NCBI RefSeq assembly: GCF_003075045.1
Contig: NZ_QCZD01000001.1
Location: 558,001-622,000, forward strand
Direction of reading: 5' to 3'
Source of the DNA: Maribacter litoralis
GTDB lineage: Bacteria > Bacteroidota > Bacteroidia > Flavobacteriales > Flavobacteriaceae
Length of the DNA stretch: 64,000 nucleotides
In this document: piece after piece, positions 1-8,558 of the stretch
How positions within the stretch are numbered: the stretch's first letter is position 1
Layout of the letters: every line of letters begins with the position of its first letter
Position numbers and translations under genes: made by a program
Notes under the pieces: model-generated
Database searches by the model: none
Seen by the model: only the letters and a program-made list of their open reading frames with translations
What the model was told of the DNA's origin: nothing

Positions 1-342
1 GGGGCAGGTGAAAATATAAAGATTTCTGCAGTACGGGAAATCGAAGAGGAAATAGGACTTTTTATTCAACCGGAAGCATTACAGAAAATAGGAATTTATA
101 AATCTGAACACAAACATTCAGATACTCTTATAGATTGCGAATACCATCATACTTTTATTGCTGAATTAATAATTCCTCTTCACGCTCTTCAAAAACAAGA
201 AAGTGAAGTAGAATCCTTAAAATTAATTTCCATTGATCAGTTCAAAAATGAGGTTACAGAGGTTTTGAAATACAATTACGTACCTCATGAAACAGCTTAT
301 TACAATACCATATGCACAGAAATCATGAAAAGACTACATTAA
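1..342 (+). CDS. Nudix hydrolase, 3' part (gene starts before the window)
   Basis: The reading frame is open from the first base and ends with TAA at 340-342, giving 113 residues of a protein whose N-terminus lies outside the window. It opens with GAGEN and continues with REIEEEIGL, which fits the Nudix box (Gx5Ex7REUxEExGU) that binds the metal for pyrophosphate-bond hydrolysis. The downstream part (EYHHTFIAEL) resembles Nudix proteins of the isopentenyl-diphosphate isomerase/YfcD type, but the substrate cannot be assigned. It converges on the SDR gene with a gap of only 13 bases. The family call is firm and the function is open. Confidence 0.85.
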   Translation, partial: GAGENIKISAVREIEEEIGLFIQPEALQKIGIYKSEHKHSDTLIDCEYHHTFIAELIIPLHALQKQESEVESLKLISIDQFKNEVTEVLKYNYVPHETAYYNTICTEIMKRLH

Positions 343-355
343 TAGTACATAATGT

Positions 356-1126
356 TTACATATTATAAACCCCTCCATTAATATCAAGAGTAGCTCCAGT
401 AATAAAGCCATCATATTCAGAGGCTAAATATAATACAGCTCTGGCAACATCATCTGCATTACCGGCTCTTTGAATAGGAATACCTTTTGTAGTTTCTGCT
501 GCAGATTCTTTAGTGGTATGTGTATTGTGAAATGAGGTACCTAAGATAAGTCCTGGTGCAACTGCATTAACTCTTGTTCCCTGTGGTCCTAATTCTGATG
601 CAAGTGCCCTTGTATAGGTTAAAATAGCTCCTTTACTGGTAGAATACACCAATGATCCAGGGTGACCTCCTTTACGCCCAGCTAAAGATGCCAAGTTGAC
701 AATGCTACTATTTTCATTCTTTGCCAAATATGGTGCTGCTGCTCGTGTAACGAACATCATTGAAGTCATGTTAATATCCATCACCTTGTGCCAAAATTCT
801 GTTTCCATTTCGCTTAGTAACTTTCTAGCCACTAAAGACCCGGCATTATTTATAAGAATATTTAGACCGCCTAAAGCTTCAACCGTTTTTTCAACTAAGG
901 TATTTGCATCTTCTTCCATGGTCAAATCCCCAGATATTGCAATTGCTTTTAAACCCTTATCGGTCGCGTACTTTACCAATTCATTTGCAGTATCTGCACT
1001 AGAAAAATAATGAATAGCAACATTGGCACCGCTATCAATAAAATGTTTGGTAATTGCTTCTCCAATTCCTTGAGCACCGGCTGTTATGAGTATATTTTTT
1101 CCAGATAATTTGTTACTGTTCATCAT
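356..1126 (-). CDS. SDR family NAD(P)-dependent oxidoreductase
   Basis: Classical short-chain dehydrogenase/reductase of 256 residues, the usual length. The Rossmann glycine motif near residue 16 reads TAGAQGIG (the first Gly of TGxxxGxG is Ala), NNAG follows near residue 91, and the catalytic YxxxK is YSTSK near residue 161 with its Ser about 13 residues earlier (NLAS). The C-terminus (TGATLDINGG) is typical of FabG-like and sugar/alcohol SDRs. The substrate is unknown. Two adjacent ATG codons can serve as start (1126 or 1123). The upstream region carries palindromes that overlap the promoter, so the gene is probably regulated. Confidence 0.9.
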   Translation of the reverse strand: MMNSNKLSGKNILITAGAQGIGEAITKHFIDSGANVAIHYFSSADTANELVKYATDKGLKAIAISGDLTMEEDANTLVEKTVEALGGLNILINNAGSLVARKLLSEMETEFWHKVMDINMTSMMFVTRAAAPYLAKNENSSIVNLASLAGRKGGHPGSLVYSTSKGAILTYTRALASELGPQGTRVNAVAPGLILGTSFHNTHTTKESAAETTKGIPIQRAGNADDVARAVLYLASEYDGFITGATLDINGGVYNM

Positions 1127-1175
1127 GATATTGTAATTATAAAACTTGATTTAATTTTGATTTAAGCCTATATCA

Positions 1176-1221
1176 ATTGTACAATATAAAATTGCACAAC
1201 CAGATTGGTTAACCAAATATA
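1176..1221 (-). promoter_or_regulatory. SDR promoter with two palindromes
   Basis: Read on the minus strand, TATATTTG (1214-1221) matches the flavobacterial -7 element TAnnTTTG. A perfect 12-base palindrome, TTGGTTAACCAA (1205-1216), overlaps its downstream edge, where a repressor would block transcription. A second palindrome, ATTGTACAAT (1176-1185), lies in the expected leader. The matches are seen directly; operator function is inference. Confidence 0.4.
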
Positions 1222-1263
1222 ATCAAAAATGACTCAGTAAAATTTTATCTGATTTTAAAGTAG

Positions 1264-2643
1264 TTAGCTCAAGTAATTTACAAAGTCTAGAACTTTGTTT
1301 AAACTATACTTTTCTTGTGTCCCTTCTTTCATGTTTTTTACAACGAATGAATTCTCATCCAACTCTTGTTCCCCAATTAAAACCACATACGGTACATTAC
1401 GATTATTAGCATATTTCATTTGCTTTTGCATCTTGGCACTAGAAGGGTAGATATCGGCTTTAACACCCGATTTTCGCAATTGACTTACCAGTTTCAAAGC
1501 AGCCATAGCCTCCTTATCACCAAAATTAACGCATAATACTTGTAAAGATTGGTCAATTGCCTCTGGGAAGAGCCCTAAATCTTCTAAAACCAAATAAATA
1601 CGATCTAGACCAAATGATATACCTACTCCGCTTACGTTCTTTAATCCAAAAATACCGGTTAGGTCATCATAGCGACCGCCACCACCTATAGATCCCATTT
1701 TCACACCTTCTGGCGCTGCAACCTCAAAAATAGCTCCTGTGTAATAATTAAGCCCGCGTGCAAGAGTAACATCTATAGATAAATTAGCGGATTGCAAGCC
1801 TAAAACAGCTATCGTTTCTAAAATAAAACGAAGTTCTTCCAAACCTTTTCTACCTTCTTCAGAATTTTTCAATAAGGCATCTAAACGCTGTAATTGCTCT
1901 TCATTGCTACCTTGAGGTAAAAACAAAGGAGATGCTTTTTCTATTGCTTCCTCAGAAATCCCTTTTGCAAGCATTTCTTTTTTAACGCCGTCCTCCCCTA
2001 TTTTATCAAGCTTGTCTAAAGCAACGGTAAAATCTATCAGTAAATCCTTAGCTCCAATAACTTCAGCTATACCTGCCAGTATTTTTCTATTGTTCATTTT
2101 AATGGTAGCCCCTTCCAATTTTAATTCGGAAAATACGGCATCATACAACTGAATCAATTCTACCTCTTGTAATAAGGAATCTGACCCCACTACATCGGCA
2201 TCACATTGAAAAAATTCTCTAAACCTTCCTTTTTGAGGTCTATCAGCTCTCCATACCGGTTGAATTTGATAACGTTTAAATGGAAAATCTATATCATTTT
2301 GATGCATAACCACATAACGGGCAAACGGTACAGTTAAATCGTAACGTAATGCCTTTTCAGTAATTCTAGGTGCTATGGTAGCGGAGTTTTTATCTGCATA
2401 GGTCGCATCATCAACCTTACGTATAAAATCCCCGGAATTTAATATCTTAAAAATCAATCGATCACCTTCTTCTCCATATTTACCCAATAACGTATCTGAA
2501 TTCTCAAAAGAAGGTGTTTCAATGGGTTGAAAACCATAAGTTTGAAAGTTCTTTTTGATAATATCAAAAATGTAATTACGCTTAGCTATTTCAGATGGAT
2601 TGAAATCTCTGGTGCCTTTAGGTATAGATGGTTTCTGTGCCAT
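1264..2643 (-). CDS. hisS: Histidine--tRNA ligase
   Basis: Class II aminoacyl-tRNA synthetase that charges tRNA-His in the cytoplasm; 459 residues, slightly longer than E. coli HisS. The N-terminal KGTRDFNP motif, motif 2 (RPQKGRFREFFQCDAD near residue 135), the histidine-binding motif RGLNYYTGAIFE (near residue 295) and motif 3 (GVGISFGLDRIYL) are all visible. The C-terminal 90 residues form the anticodon-binding domain. Start ATG at 2643 places KGTRDF at the usual N-terminal position. It is monocistronic, with its own promoter 20 bases upstream. Confidence 0.98.
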   Translation of the reverse strand: MAQKPSIPKGTRDFNPSEIAKRNYIFDIIKKNFQTYGFQPIETPSFENSDTLLGKYGEEGDRLIFKILNSGDFIRKVDDATYADKNSATIAPRITEKALRYDLTVPFARYVVMHQNDIDFPFKRYQIQPVWRADRPQKGRFREFFQCDADVVGSDSLLQEVELIQLYDAVFSELKLEGATIKMNNRKILAGIAEVIGAKDLLIDFTVALDKLDKIGEDGVKKEMLAKGISEEAIEKASPLFLPQGSNEEQLQRLDALLKNSEEGRKGLEELRFILETIAVLGLQSANLSIDVTLARGLNYYTGAIFEVAAPEGVKMGSIGGGGRYDDLTGIFGLKNVSGVGISFGLDRIYLVLEDLGLFPEAIDQSLQVLCVNFGDKEAMAALKLVSQLRKSGVKADIYPSSAKMQKQMKYANNRNVPYVVLIGEQELDENSFVVKNMKEGTQEKYSLNKVLDFVNYLS

Positions 2644-2662
2644 TAATTTTATAATTGTATCA

Positions 2663-2694
2663 CAAATATAACCTTACTAAAAATAAGGTTACAA
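2663..2694 (-). promoter_or_regulatory. hisS promoter with inverted repeat in the spacer
   Basis: Minus-strand TATATTTG (2663-2670) is a -7 element and TTG (2692-2694) a candidate -33 element 21 bases upstream. The spacer is almost filled by a perfect 8-base inverted repeat, TAACCTTA (2669-2676) and TAAGGTTA (2684-2691), separated by 7 bases. The repeat could be an operator. Confidence 0.5.
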
Positions 2695-2726
2695 TTACGC
2701 AGTATGAATATTAGATTTATATAATT

Positions 2727-3203
2727 TTAAGAGGTAACGATTACTTTCTCGAACCATTGGTATAATTCTCCTTTGGTGATTACCGCCCCTTGTTGAATCA
2801 ACAAAAACTTATCTACATTTTTGTCGTCTGTATATGCTTTAGCAGCGGTTAAATACTCTACAAAATCTGACTGCCAGTTTCTTTTGAACCAGTCAAAACC
2901 AACAGTGGTAGTCAAATCAATTTCGGGGTTCATTACCTTTACAGAAATCAATTTCATTTCTTTTTCGGTCAAATGAAATAGATGCATTTGATTATTGGAA
3001 ATATTCTCCAAATAGGAAACCTTGGCCAAAACACCTTCCCATACTAAATCGCTAAAAACATCTAATTCTTCTTCTGCTACTTTGGGCTTGTTCTTTTTAA
3101 TATCTTCCCATTCATCGCCCGTTATTGATTGCGTCGCTAGAAAATTGATAAATTCTGGATGTAATTCCTCTAATTGCTCTTTTGTTAGCCTCGTATATTT
3201 CAT
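2727..3203 (-). CDS. DUF6495 family protein
   Basis: Small soluble protein of 158 residues with no signal peptide or membrane segment. It opens MKYTRLTKEQLEELHPEF and contains SITGDEWEDIK, a pattern I recognise from the flavobacterial DUF6495 family, whose function is unknown. The last 30 residues (LIQQGAVITKGELYQWFEKV) are also typical. It lies between the terminator of the TonB receptor gene and hisS. Its ATG stands only four bases after a -7 promoter element, so the mRNA may be leaderless. Confidence 0.75.
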   Translation of the reverse strand: MKYTRLTKEQLEELHPEFINFLATQSITGDEWEDIKKNKPKVAEEELDVFSDLVWEGVLAKVSYLENISNNQMHLFHLTEKEMKLISVKVMNPEIDLTTTVGFDWFKRNWQSDFVEYLTAAKAYTDDKNVDKFLLIQQGAVITKGELYQWFEKVIVTS

Positions 3204-3207
3204 TTTG

Positions 3208-3215
3208 CAAAAATA
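3208..3215 (-). promoter_or_regulatory. Promoter -7 element of the DUF6495 gene
   Basis: TATTTTTG on the minus strand matches TAnnTTTG and ends four bases before the ATG at 3203. It adjoins the T-tract of the upstream terminator, so end and start signals are fused. The short distance predicts a leaderless or nearly leaderless transcript. Confidence 0.5.
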
Positions 3216-3245
3216 AAAAGCCCTAACATATTTGTTAGGGCTTTT
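3216..3245 (-). terminator. Intrinsic terminator of the TonB receptor gene
   Basis: A 12-base perfect stem (3216-3227 pairs with 3234-3245) closes a 6-base loop. On the minus strand it is followed by a T-rich run. It lies 20 bases beyond the stop of the TonB-dependent receptor gene. Confidence 0.85.
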
Positions 3246-3264
3246 ACAACTTAATTTTAAAAAC

Positions 3265-6200
3265 TTAGAAGATATATCTCAATCCTACTTGTGCTTGCCA
3301 TCTAGATAATAAACTAGCATCATACCCAAAAGTTTCTGTTAAATCTGGACTAAACGTATATGTAGGTACGTTTGTTTCCGTATCTACAGACACACCAATA
3401 GGTTGTACTGCGTTAGGCTGTTGTACTAGACCCCAATCAGAACTAATCAAATTACCAATATTCAGTACATCTACACTAAATTGAATGGTATTGGTTTTAC
3501 CTTCAGATACAGTGATTTTATAATCTTGTAAGAACTTAACGTCCCAACGACCTCTCCATGGCGCTAAAGCTCCGTAACGCTCCGCATATTGACCTCTACG
3601 ACCACTTAAATAATCGTCTTGAGCAATATACGCATCAAAAGCTGTTCCTTGACCAGCACCTGAAAATTGCATTTGACCAATTTCAGCAGATGTTGGTACA
3701 TAAATAAGGTCATTAAGTACTGATCCATCACCATTAATATCACCACCATAGGTATAGTTGAATCTACCACCTTGAGCATATTCAAAGAACGTAGAAAGTG
3801 TAGTAGCCCATTTACCGTATTGCCAGTTTTTACTAGCTACACCAATGAATCTATGTTTATCTCCATATTTTGATGGCGCTAGTACATCTGCATTTGCATC
3901 ATTGATAATTGGATTACCTGCAAAAGCATCTGATGTAATCTCTGCTTCAATTGAATTCACATCTTTAGCATCTAAATAACTATACGCCAACATAGTATAT
4001 AAACCATTACTAAAGTTTTTCTGAGCTTTTAAAGATGCATTCCAAATTCTTCCTTTATTAGAGTTTGTAAATACAAAAGGACCTGCAGTTACCCCAAAAC
4101 TATTCAATTGATTATCTAAAGTATATCTAGGTCTACTATCAACACCCACTAAATTGTCAGACGGAGATGTTAGGCCCCAGTGTTGTACATGAGGACCGTT
4201 TATATCCTTTGTATACGAAACGTCTGCTGTAAGAACTAAACCATTATCCAATCTTTTATCTGCGCCTAAATTAGTTCTCCATACTTGTGGAAATTTATAA
4301 TCTGGATCAACTGCTTGCAAGAAAAATACATCCGGAGAAGAAATTTGGTTTCCTAACCATACAAATGGGAAACGACCGGTAAACAGACCAGAACCACCAC
4401 GTAGTTGTAATGATTTATCATCATAAACATCATAGTTAAAACCTACTCTTGGAGATATCAACCAATCGTTAGAGGGCATTTGTGTGTTATCTATAAATAC
4501 GGTTTCCCCTGTATTAGGATCTTGGTATGGCTGATCAGCTATAACAAAACCTCTATCAATAACATCTTGTGCTTTCTCTGCAGAATCAAAGAACAAAGGC
4601 TTATCAAAACGAACACCATATGTTAATTTGAATTTCTCATTTACATTCCATTCATCTTGAACATAAAATGCCAATTGACCCACATTAGTTTCTGCCAATG
4701 CCCAACCTTCACCATCTGGCACAGCATTATTTGCATTAAATGTTGCTTGTGGACCAGCAAAATCATAGGTAGTTGCATCAAAATCTGCAATATCTACACC
4801 ACCAAATAAATCAAAACCATAAGCGGTTAGGTTAAATGAATTATCGAACATAAATTTCTCCAAAGAAAAACCAACTGTATACGTATGATCTCCCTTATAA
4901 AAATTTAAGTTATTGGTAATCTGCAGTACTTTTTGATCTAATCTATTATGTGCCGAAAAAGGCTCGTGCCCAGCGATTATATAATTAGAACCATCTTTTG
5001 TAATGCTTATAGAAGGTGCCGGAGTAGAAAACGGATTTCTATAATCGTCAAAATGTGTATATCCTACTTGTAACTTGTTCGAAGCCGTTTCCGATAAGGT
5101 CGAGTTCAATTCAACTTGAATAGACTTTAGGTCATTATTTATTTCATATCCTGAATTCTGAAACTGTAATGTGTTTGCATTAGGACCTCTAAATTGTATT
5201 GCCGTTGGGTGTGCAGGTTTCTCTTTTGAAGATTTCAAAAAGTTATAAATAACAGCCAAACGGTTGTTATCATTAATATTCCAATCTAATTTAAAAAGAC
5301 CTTTAGTAGATTCAGCATCATGTGTAAAACCTTCGTAAGCACCGGGATCATACCCCACCGCTAATAATTGATTTTGTACATTAATTAAGTCACTTTCCAG
5401 TACTCTAGATTCGTTAATTGCACCAGAACCTGTATTTGGCACCCATCCGTTAGTACCTAAATCTGTACGCTCATCTCTTTCAAAGTTGGCAAAAAAGAAT
5501 AATTTGTTCTTTACAATTGGACCTCCAATACTTACTCCGTATTGACTTTGGTCTAATTTAGGCTTAACGATATCGTCTCCTTTAATTTTACCACCTGTCA
5601 TATCCTCATTTCTGAAAAATCCGTAAACAGTACCATGAAATTCATTAGTACCACTTTTAGTTACAGCATTTACAGAAGCTCCTGTAAAACCAGACTGAGT
5701 AACATCATATGGTGCCGTAGATACTTGAATTTGCTCAATTGCATCTAAAGAAATTGGTTGTGAGTCTGTTTGACCACCTGGTGTAGCAGCATCCAATCCG
5801 AACGGGTTGTTAAAAATAGCACCATCCAAAGAGAAATTATTAAATTGATCGTTTCTACCACCAAACGAGTTTCCGCTCGCAGTTGGCTCTAAACGTGTAA
5901 AATCTTGTGCTGAACGAGAAATTGTTGGTAAACGAGTTAATTCTCTTCTACCTACACTTGTTTCCGCACCTGTACGATCACTACTAAAAGTACCTGATCG
6001 ATCAGAAACAACGGTAACCTCATCCAACGCTTGACTTTCACTAGCCAATTTAACATCTACATTAAATGTTTGACCTAATGATAAATCTACGTCTGTAAGT
6101 AAATAAGGTTTAAAACCTACATAAGAAATTTCAACCGTGTAAGGACCGCCAACGCGAAGGTTTAATAGGTTGAATCTACCATCTTCATTGGTAATTGACC

Positions 6201-6366
6201 CGTATTTTGTGCCCGTTGGGGTGTGAATAGCGACAATATTAGCGCCAAATAACGGTTGATCTTGATCATCCATTACCAAACCTCTAATATTAGAGGTGGT
6301 AACCTGACCATAAGTTGCGCTAACAAAAAGCAACAACATCAATTGAAAAAACAAGTTGTTTTTCAT
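3265..6366 (-). CDS. TonB-dependent receptor with N-terminal carboxypeptidase-like domain (Oar-like)
   Basis: Outer-membrane active-transport receptor of 1033 residues. A signal peptide (residues 1-20, ending TYGQ) is followed by a carboxypeptidase regulatory-like beta-sandwich (about 25-110, IRGLVMDDQDQPLFGANI), then the plug domain (LDEVTVVSDRSG; about 115-240) and a long beta-barrel ending in an aromatic-rich strand (WQAQVGLRYIF). The lack of an adjacent SusD gene and the overall form match the Oar/OmpA-related receptors of Bacteroidota, so it need not be a glycan importer. The ligand is unknown. It has its own promoter and terminator. Confidence 0.9.
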   Translation of the reverse strand: MKNNLFFQLMLLLFVSATYGQVTTSNIRGLVMDDQDQPLFGANIVAIHTPTGTKYGSITNEDGRFNLLNLRVGGPYTVEISYVGFKPYLLTDVDLSLGQTFNVDVKLASESQALDEVTVVSDRSGTFSSDRTGAETSVGRRELTRLPTISRSAQDFTRLEPTASGNSFGGRNDQFNNFSLDGAIFNNPFGLDAATPGGQTDSQPISLDAIEQIQVSTAPYDVTQSGFTGASVNAVTKSGTNEFHGTVYGFFRNEDMTGGKIKGDDIVKPKLDQSQYGVSIGGPIVKNKLFFFANFERDERTDLGTNGWVPNTGSGAINESRVLESDLINVQNQLLAVGYDPGAYEGFTHDAESTKGLFKLDWNINDNNRLAVIYNFLKSSKEKPAHPTAIQFRGPNANTLQFQNSGYEINNDLKSIQVELNSTLSETASNKLQVGYTHFDDYRNPFSTPAPSISITKDGSNYIIAGHEPFSAHNRLDQKVLQITNNLNFYKGDHTYTVGFSLEKFMFDNSFNLTAYGFDLFGGVDIADFDATTYDFAGPQATFNANNAVPDGEGWALAETNVGQLAFYVQDEWNVNEKFKLTYGVRFDKPLFFDSAEKAQDVIDRGFVIADQPYQDPNTGETVFIDNTQMPSNDWLISPRVGFNYDVYDDKSLQLRGGSGLFTGRFPFVWLGNQISSPDVFFLQAVDPDYKFPQVWRTNLGADKRLDNGLVLTADVSYTKDINGPHVQHWGLTSPSDNLVGVDSRPRYTLDNQLNSFGVTAGPFVFTNSNKGRIWNASLKAQKNFSNGLYTMLAYSYLDAKDVNSIEAEITSDAFAGNPIINDANADVLAPSKYGDKHRFIGVASKNWQYGKWATTLSTFFEYAQGGRFNYTYGGDINGDGSVLNDLIYVPTSAEIGQMQFSGAGQGTAFDAYIAQDDYLSGRRGQYAERYGALAPWRGRWDVKFLQDYKITVSEGKTNTIQFSVDVLNIGNLISSDWGLVQQPNAVQPIGVSVDTETNVPTYTFSPDLTETFGYDASLLSRWQAQVGLRYIF

Positions 6367-6403
6367 GGAATTTTTGGTTTAGAGTTATTTATGAGTTCTT
6401 TAA

Positions 6404-6411
6404 CAAAAATA
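6404..6411 (-). promoter_or_regulatory. Promoter -7 element of the TonB receptor gene
   Basis: TATTTTTG on the minus strand (TAnnTTTG consensus) stands 38 bases before the ATG and directly after the T-tract of the rplI operon terminator. Confidence 0.5.
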
Positions 6412-6412
6412 C

Positions 6413-6445
6413 CAAAAAAAAAGAGCTATGCACGCATAGCTCTTT
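6413..6445 (-). terminator. Intrinsic terminator of the rpsF-rpsR-rplI operon
   Basis: A 12-base inverted repeat (6420-6431 with 6434-6445) lies 25 bases after the rplI stop. On the minus strand a run of T follows. Confidence 0.85.
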
Positions 6446-6469
6446 AAAGTTATTAACTTTGAGAGTTAA

Positions 6470-6922
6470 TTATTTCTGCTCGGCAACAACTTCGAAACCG
6501 AAATCAACGATTACCTCACGATGTAATCTGATTTGAGCATTGTAAGGACCGGTTCTTTTAACAGCACCACCTTGTATGCTAATATATTTCTTGTCAATTG
6601 CGTGACCTTCTTTTTCAAGAGCACTAGCCAAATCACCATTTGTAACAGAACCGAATAACTTATCGGCAGCACCTGTCTTAGCGGTAATTTTCAATTCTAA
6701 AGCTTTTAATGCCTCTTCTGTTTTCTTAGCGGCATCAACAACTTTCTTTTCTTTATGTGCTCTTTGCTTTAAATTCTCAGCTAAAACTTTTTTAGCTGAA
6801 ACCGTAGCCATAGTAGCTAAGCCTTGAGGTATAAGGAAGTTTCTTCCATAACCGTTCTTAACATTTACTACGTCGTCTTTAAAACCTAAATTTTGTACGT
6901 CTTCTTTTAATATAAGCTCCAT
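6470..6922 (-). CDS. rplI: 50S ribosomal protein L9
   Basis: Ribosomal protein bL9 of 150 residues, the standard length. The N-terminal 23S rRNA-binding domain carries the family signature GYGRNFLIPQGLA (residues 24-36); a long connecting helix follows, then the C-terminal domain (about 75-150). It is the last gene of the rpsF-rpsR-rplI operon, 14 bases after rpsR, and is followed by a strong terminator. Confidence 0.98.
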   Translation of the reverse strand: MELILKEDVQNLGFKDDVVNVKNGYGRNFLIPQGLATMATVSAKKVLAENLKQRAHKEKKVVDAAKKTEEALKALELKITAKTGAADKLFGSVTNGDLASALEKEGHAIDKKYISIQGGAVKRTGPYNAQIRLHREVIVDFGFEVVAEQK

Positions 6923-6936
6923 GATTCTTTGTCTTA

Positions 6937-7233
6937 TTATTTTAATAAATCAGCAACATATGGCATTAATGCCAAATGACGAGCTCTCTTTACGGCTTGT
7001 GCCACTTTTCTTTGATACTTCAATGAAGTTCCTGTAAGTCTTCTAGGTAACAATTTACCTTGCTCGTTTACCAACTTCAATAAAAAATCAGCATCTTTAT
7101 AATCTACGTATTTAATACCAGATTTTTTAAAACGACAATACTTTTTCTTAGTGTTGGTCTCAATGTTCAATGGAGTTAGATACCTGATCTCTCCATCTTT
7201 TTTTCCTTTTGCCTGTTGTTGTAATGTTGCCAT
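6937..7233 (-). CDS. rpsR: 30S ribosomal protein S18
   Basis: Ribosomal protein bS18 of 98 residues. The core ([18 protein letters not shown], then [20 protein letters not shown] and [18 protein letters not shown]) matches the family throughout; the 20-residue basic N-terminal extension is common in Bacteroidota. It pairs with S6 in the platform of the 30S subunit. It follows rpsF with 5 bases between them. No ssb or priB gene separates the two, unlike in many other bacteria. Confidence 0.98.
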   Translation of the reverse strand: MATLQQQAKGKKDGEIRYLTPLNIETNTKKKYCRFKKSGIKYVDYKDADFLLKLVNEQGKLLPRRLTGTSLKYQRKVAQAVKRARHLALMPYVADLLK

Positions 7234-7238
7234 AATAC

Positions 7239-7580
7239 TTAAGCTTTAGCGGTTTTGTTTCTTGTTCTTCTTTTTTCTGCCCATGCAATTGCGTGCTTGT
7301 CCAATTTAACGGTCAAGAAACGCATAACACGTTCATCTCTTCTAAATTCCTGCTCGTAAGGTGCTACCACCTCACCATCGCTAGTGAATTCAAACAAGTG
7401 GTAAAAGCCACTTTTTTTGTTTTGGATAGGATACGCTAATTTCTTTAGCCCCCAATTCTCTTTAGCTACCATTTTGGCGCCATTGTTAATTAAGAAATCT
7501 TCGAATTTCTTAACTGTTTCCTCTATCTGAACATCAGATAGAACGGGATTCAAAATGAAAACAGTTTCGTAATGGTTCAT
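7239..7580 (-). CDS. rpsF: 30S ribosomal protein S6
   Basis: Ribosomal protein bS6, 113 residues from ATG at 7580 ([12 protein letters not shown]). The frame is open further upstream, but that stretch is AT-rich, lacks family sequence and contains the promoter, so the longer start is rejected. Family landmarks are YETVFILNP, the [19 protein letters not shown] strand and [15 protein letters not shown]. It is the first gene of the S6-S18-L9 operon. Confidence 0.97.
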   Translation of the reverse strand: MNHYETVFILNPVLSDVQIEETVKKFEDFLINNGAKMVAKENWGLKKLAYPIQNKKSGFYHLFEFTSDGEVVAPYEQEFRRDERVMRFLTVKLDKHAIAWAEKRRTRNKTAKA

Positions 7581-7603
7581 ATTATATTTGTTTTTAAGGA
7601 GTG

Positions 7604-7611
7604 CAAAAATA
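7604..7611 (-). promoter_or_regulatory. Promoter -7 element of the rpsF operon
   Basis: TATTTTTG on the minus strand matches TAnnTTTG and lies 23 bases upstream of the rpsF ATG, which predicts a leader of about 20 nt. Confidence 0.55.
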
Positions 7612-7811
7612 GATATTTTTTTAAAATAAATATAAGAAATGCGAATATTCTTCGTTATTGAATGGTATAAACATTTAAAAATTAAACCAAATCTTAAATA
7701 TATCATCATTACCAATTACACGATCAACAGCGCATTGTTCACATCTTTTGTTGCAGTTCAGCATGTTTTTTCGGTTCTTTGTCGATGATTTAACCCCACA
7801 AATCAACCCTT

Positions 7812-8504
7812 ATGAAGTTAAGAAGTATCATCGTTGACGACTCATCTATGCAAAGGATGGCCGTTGCCAAGTTGGTAAACAATCATCCAAATTTAACTAT
7901 GGTAGCAGAATATAGTAATGCTATCGAAGCTAAAAATGGAATCAAGAACCATGAGATAGATCTTATATTTCTTGATGTTGAAATGCCAATTATCACAGGA
8001 TTCGACCTACTCGAGTCACTAGAAAACAGTCCTCAGGTAATTTTGATTACCGGTAAACCTGATTATGCACTTAAAGCTTTTGATTACGACGTAACGGATT
8101 ATTTACATAAACCGATTACAATGGCACGTTTTGATGCCTCTGTAAAAAGAGCCGTTGCCAATTACGAACAAATGCATAGAGTCAATGAAGACGAAGAGCA
8201 TATTTTTGTAAAGAGCAACCTTAAGAAAAGAAAGGTTATTTTAAATGACATTAAGTGGATCGAAGCTCTTGGTGACTATATTAAATTAGTAACGGACGAA
8301 GCTAATATTGTAATCTTATCAACAATGAAGTCTTTTGAAAAGCAATTACCGGAAGACAAATTTTTAAGAATTCACAAATCATACATCATTAACCTTGAAA
8401 AGGTTGAAAAATTCAACAGTAAAAATGTTGAAGTTAGCGGTAGATCCATTCCGTTAAGTAGAAATAAGAAAACAGAACTTGCCGAAGCGCTTAGTAACGT
8501 ATAA
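7812..8504 (+). CDS. LytTR-family response regulator
   Basis: Two-component response regulator of 230 residues. The receiver domain (1-120) has the acidic pair D9/D10, the phospho-acceptor D55 in FLDVEMP and the conserved lysine K100 in HKP. The C-terminal LytTR DNA-binding domain (about 130-230) carries FVKSNLKKRKV, WIEALGDYIKL, FLRIHKSYIINL and the terminal SGRSIPLSRN motif. LytTR regulators often control envelope or signalling genes. No sensor kinase is adjacent, so the partner is encoded elsewhere. It is divergent from rpsF and ends in a shared terminator with priA. Confidence 0.93.
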   Translation: MKLRSIIVDDSSMQRMAVAKLVNNHPNLTMVAEYSNAIEAKNGIKNHEIDLIFLDVEMPIITGFDLLESLENSPQVILITGKPDYALKAFDYDVTDYLHKPITMARFDASVKRAVANYEQMHRVNEDEEHIFVKSNLKKRKVILNDIKWIEALGDYIKLVTDEANIVILSTMKSFEKQLPEDKFLRIHKSYIINLEKVEKFNSKNVEVSGRSIPLSRNKKTELAEALSNV

Positions 8505-8526
8505 TATATGACATAATTTTACTCTC

Positions 8527-8558
8527 AAAAAAAGACCGCTGATCAGCGGTCTTTTTTT
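8527..8558. terminator. Bidirectional terminator between the response regulator gene and priA
   Basis: A perfect 24-base palindrome (8531-8554, AAAGACCGCTGA and its complement) is flanked by A and T runs, so it can end transcripts from both sides. The priA stop codon lies in the T-run. Confidence 0.9.

Noticed and set aside
7581..7715. N-terminal extension of rpsF
   Set aside because: It contains the promoter and no S6 family sequence.
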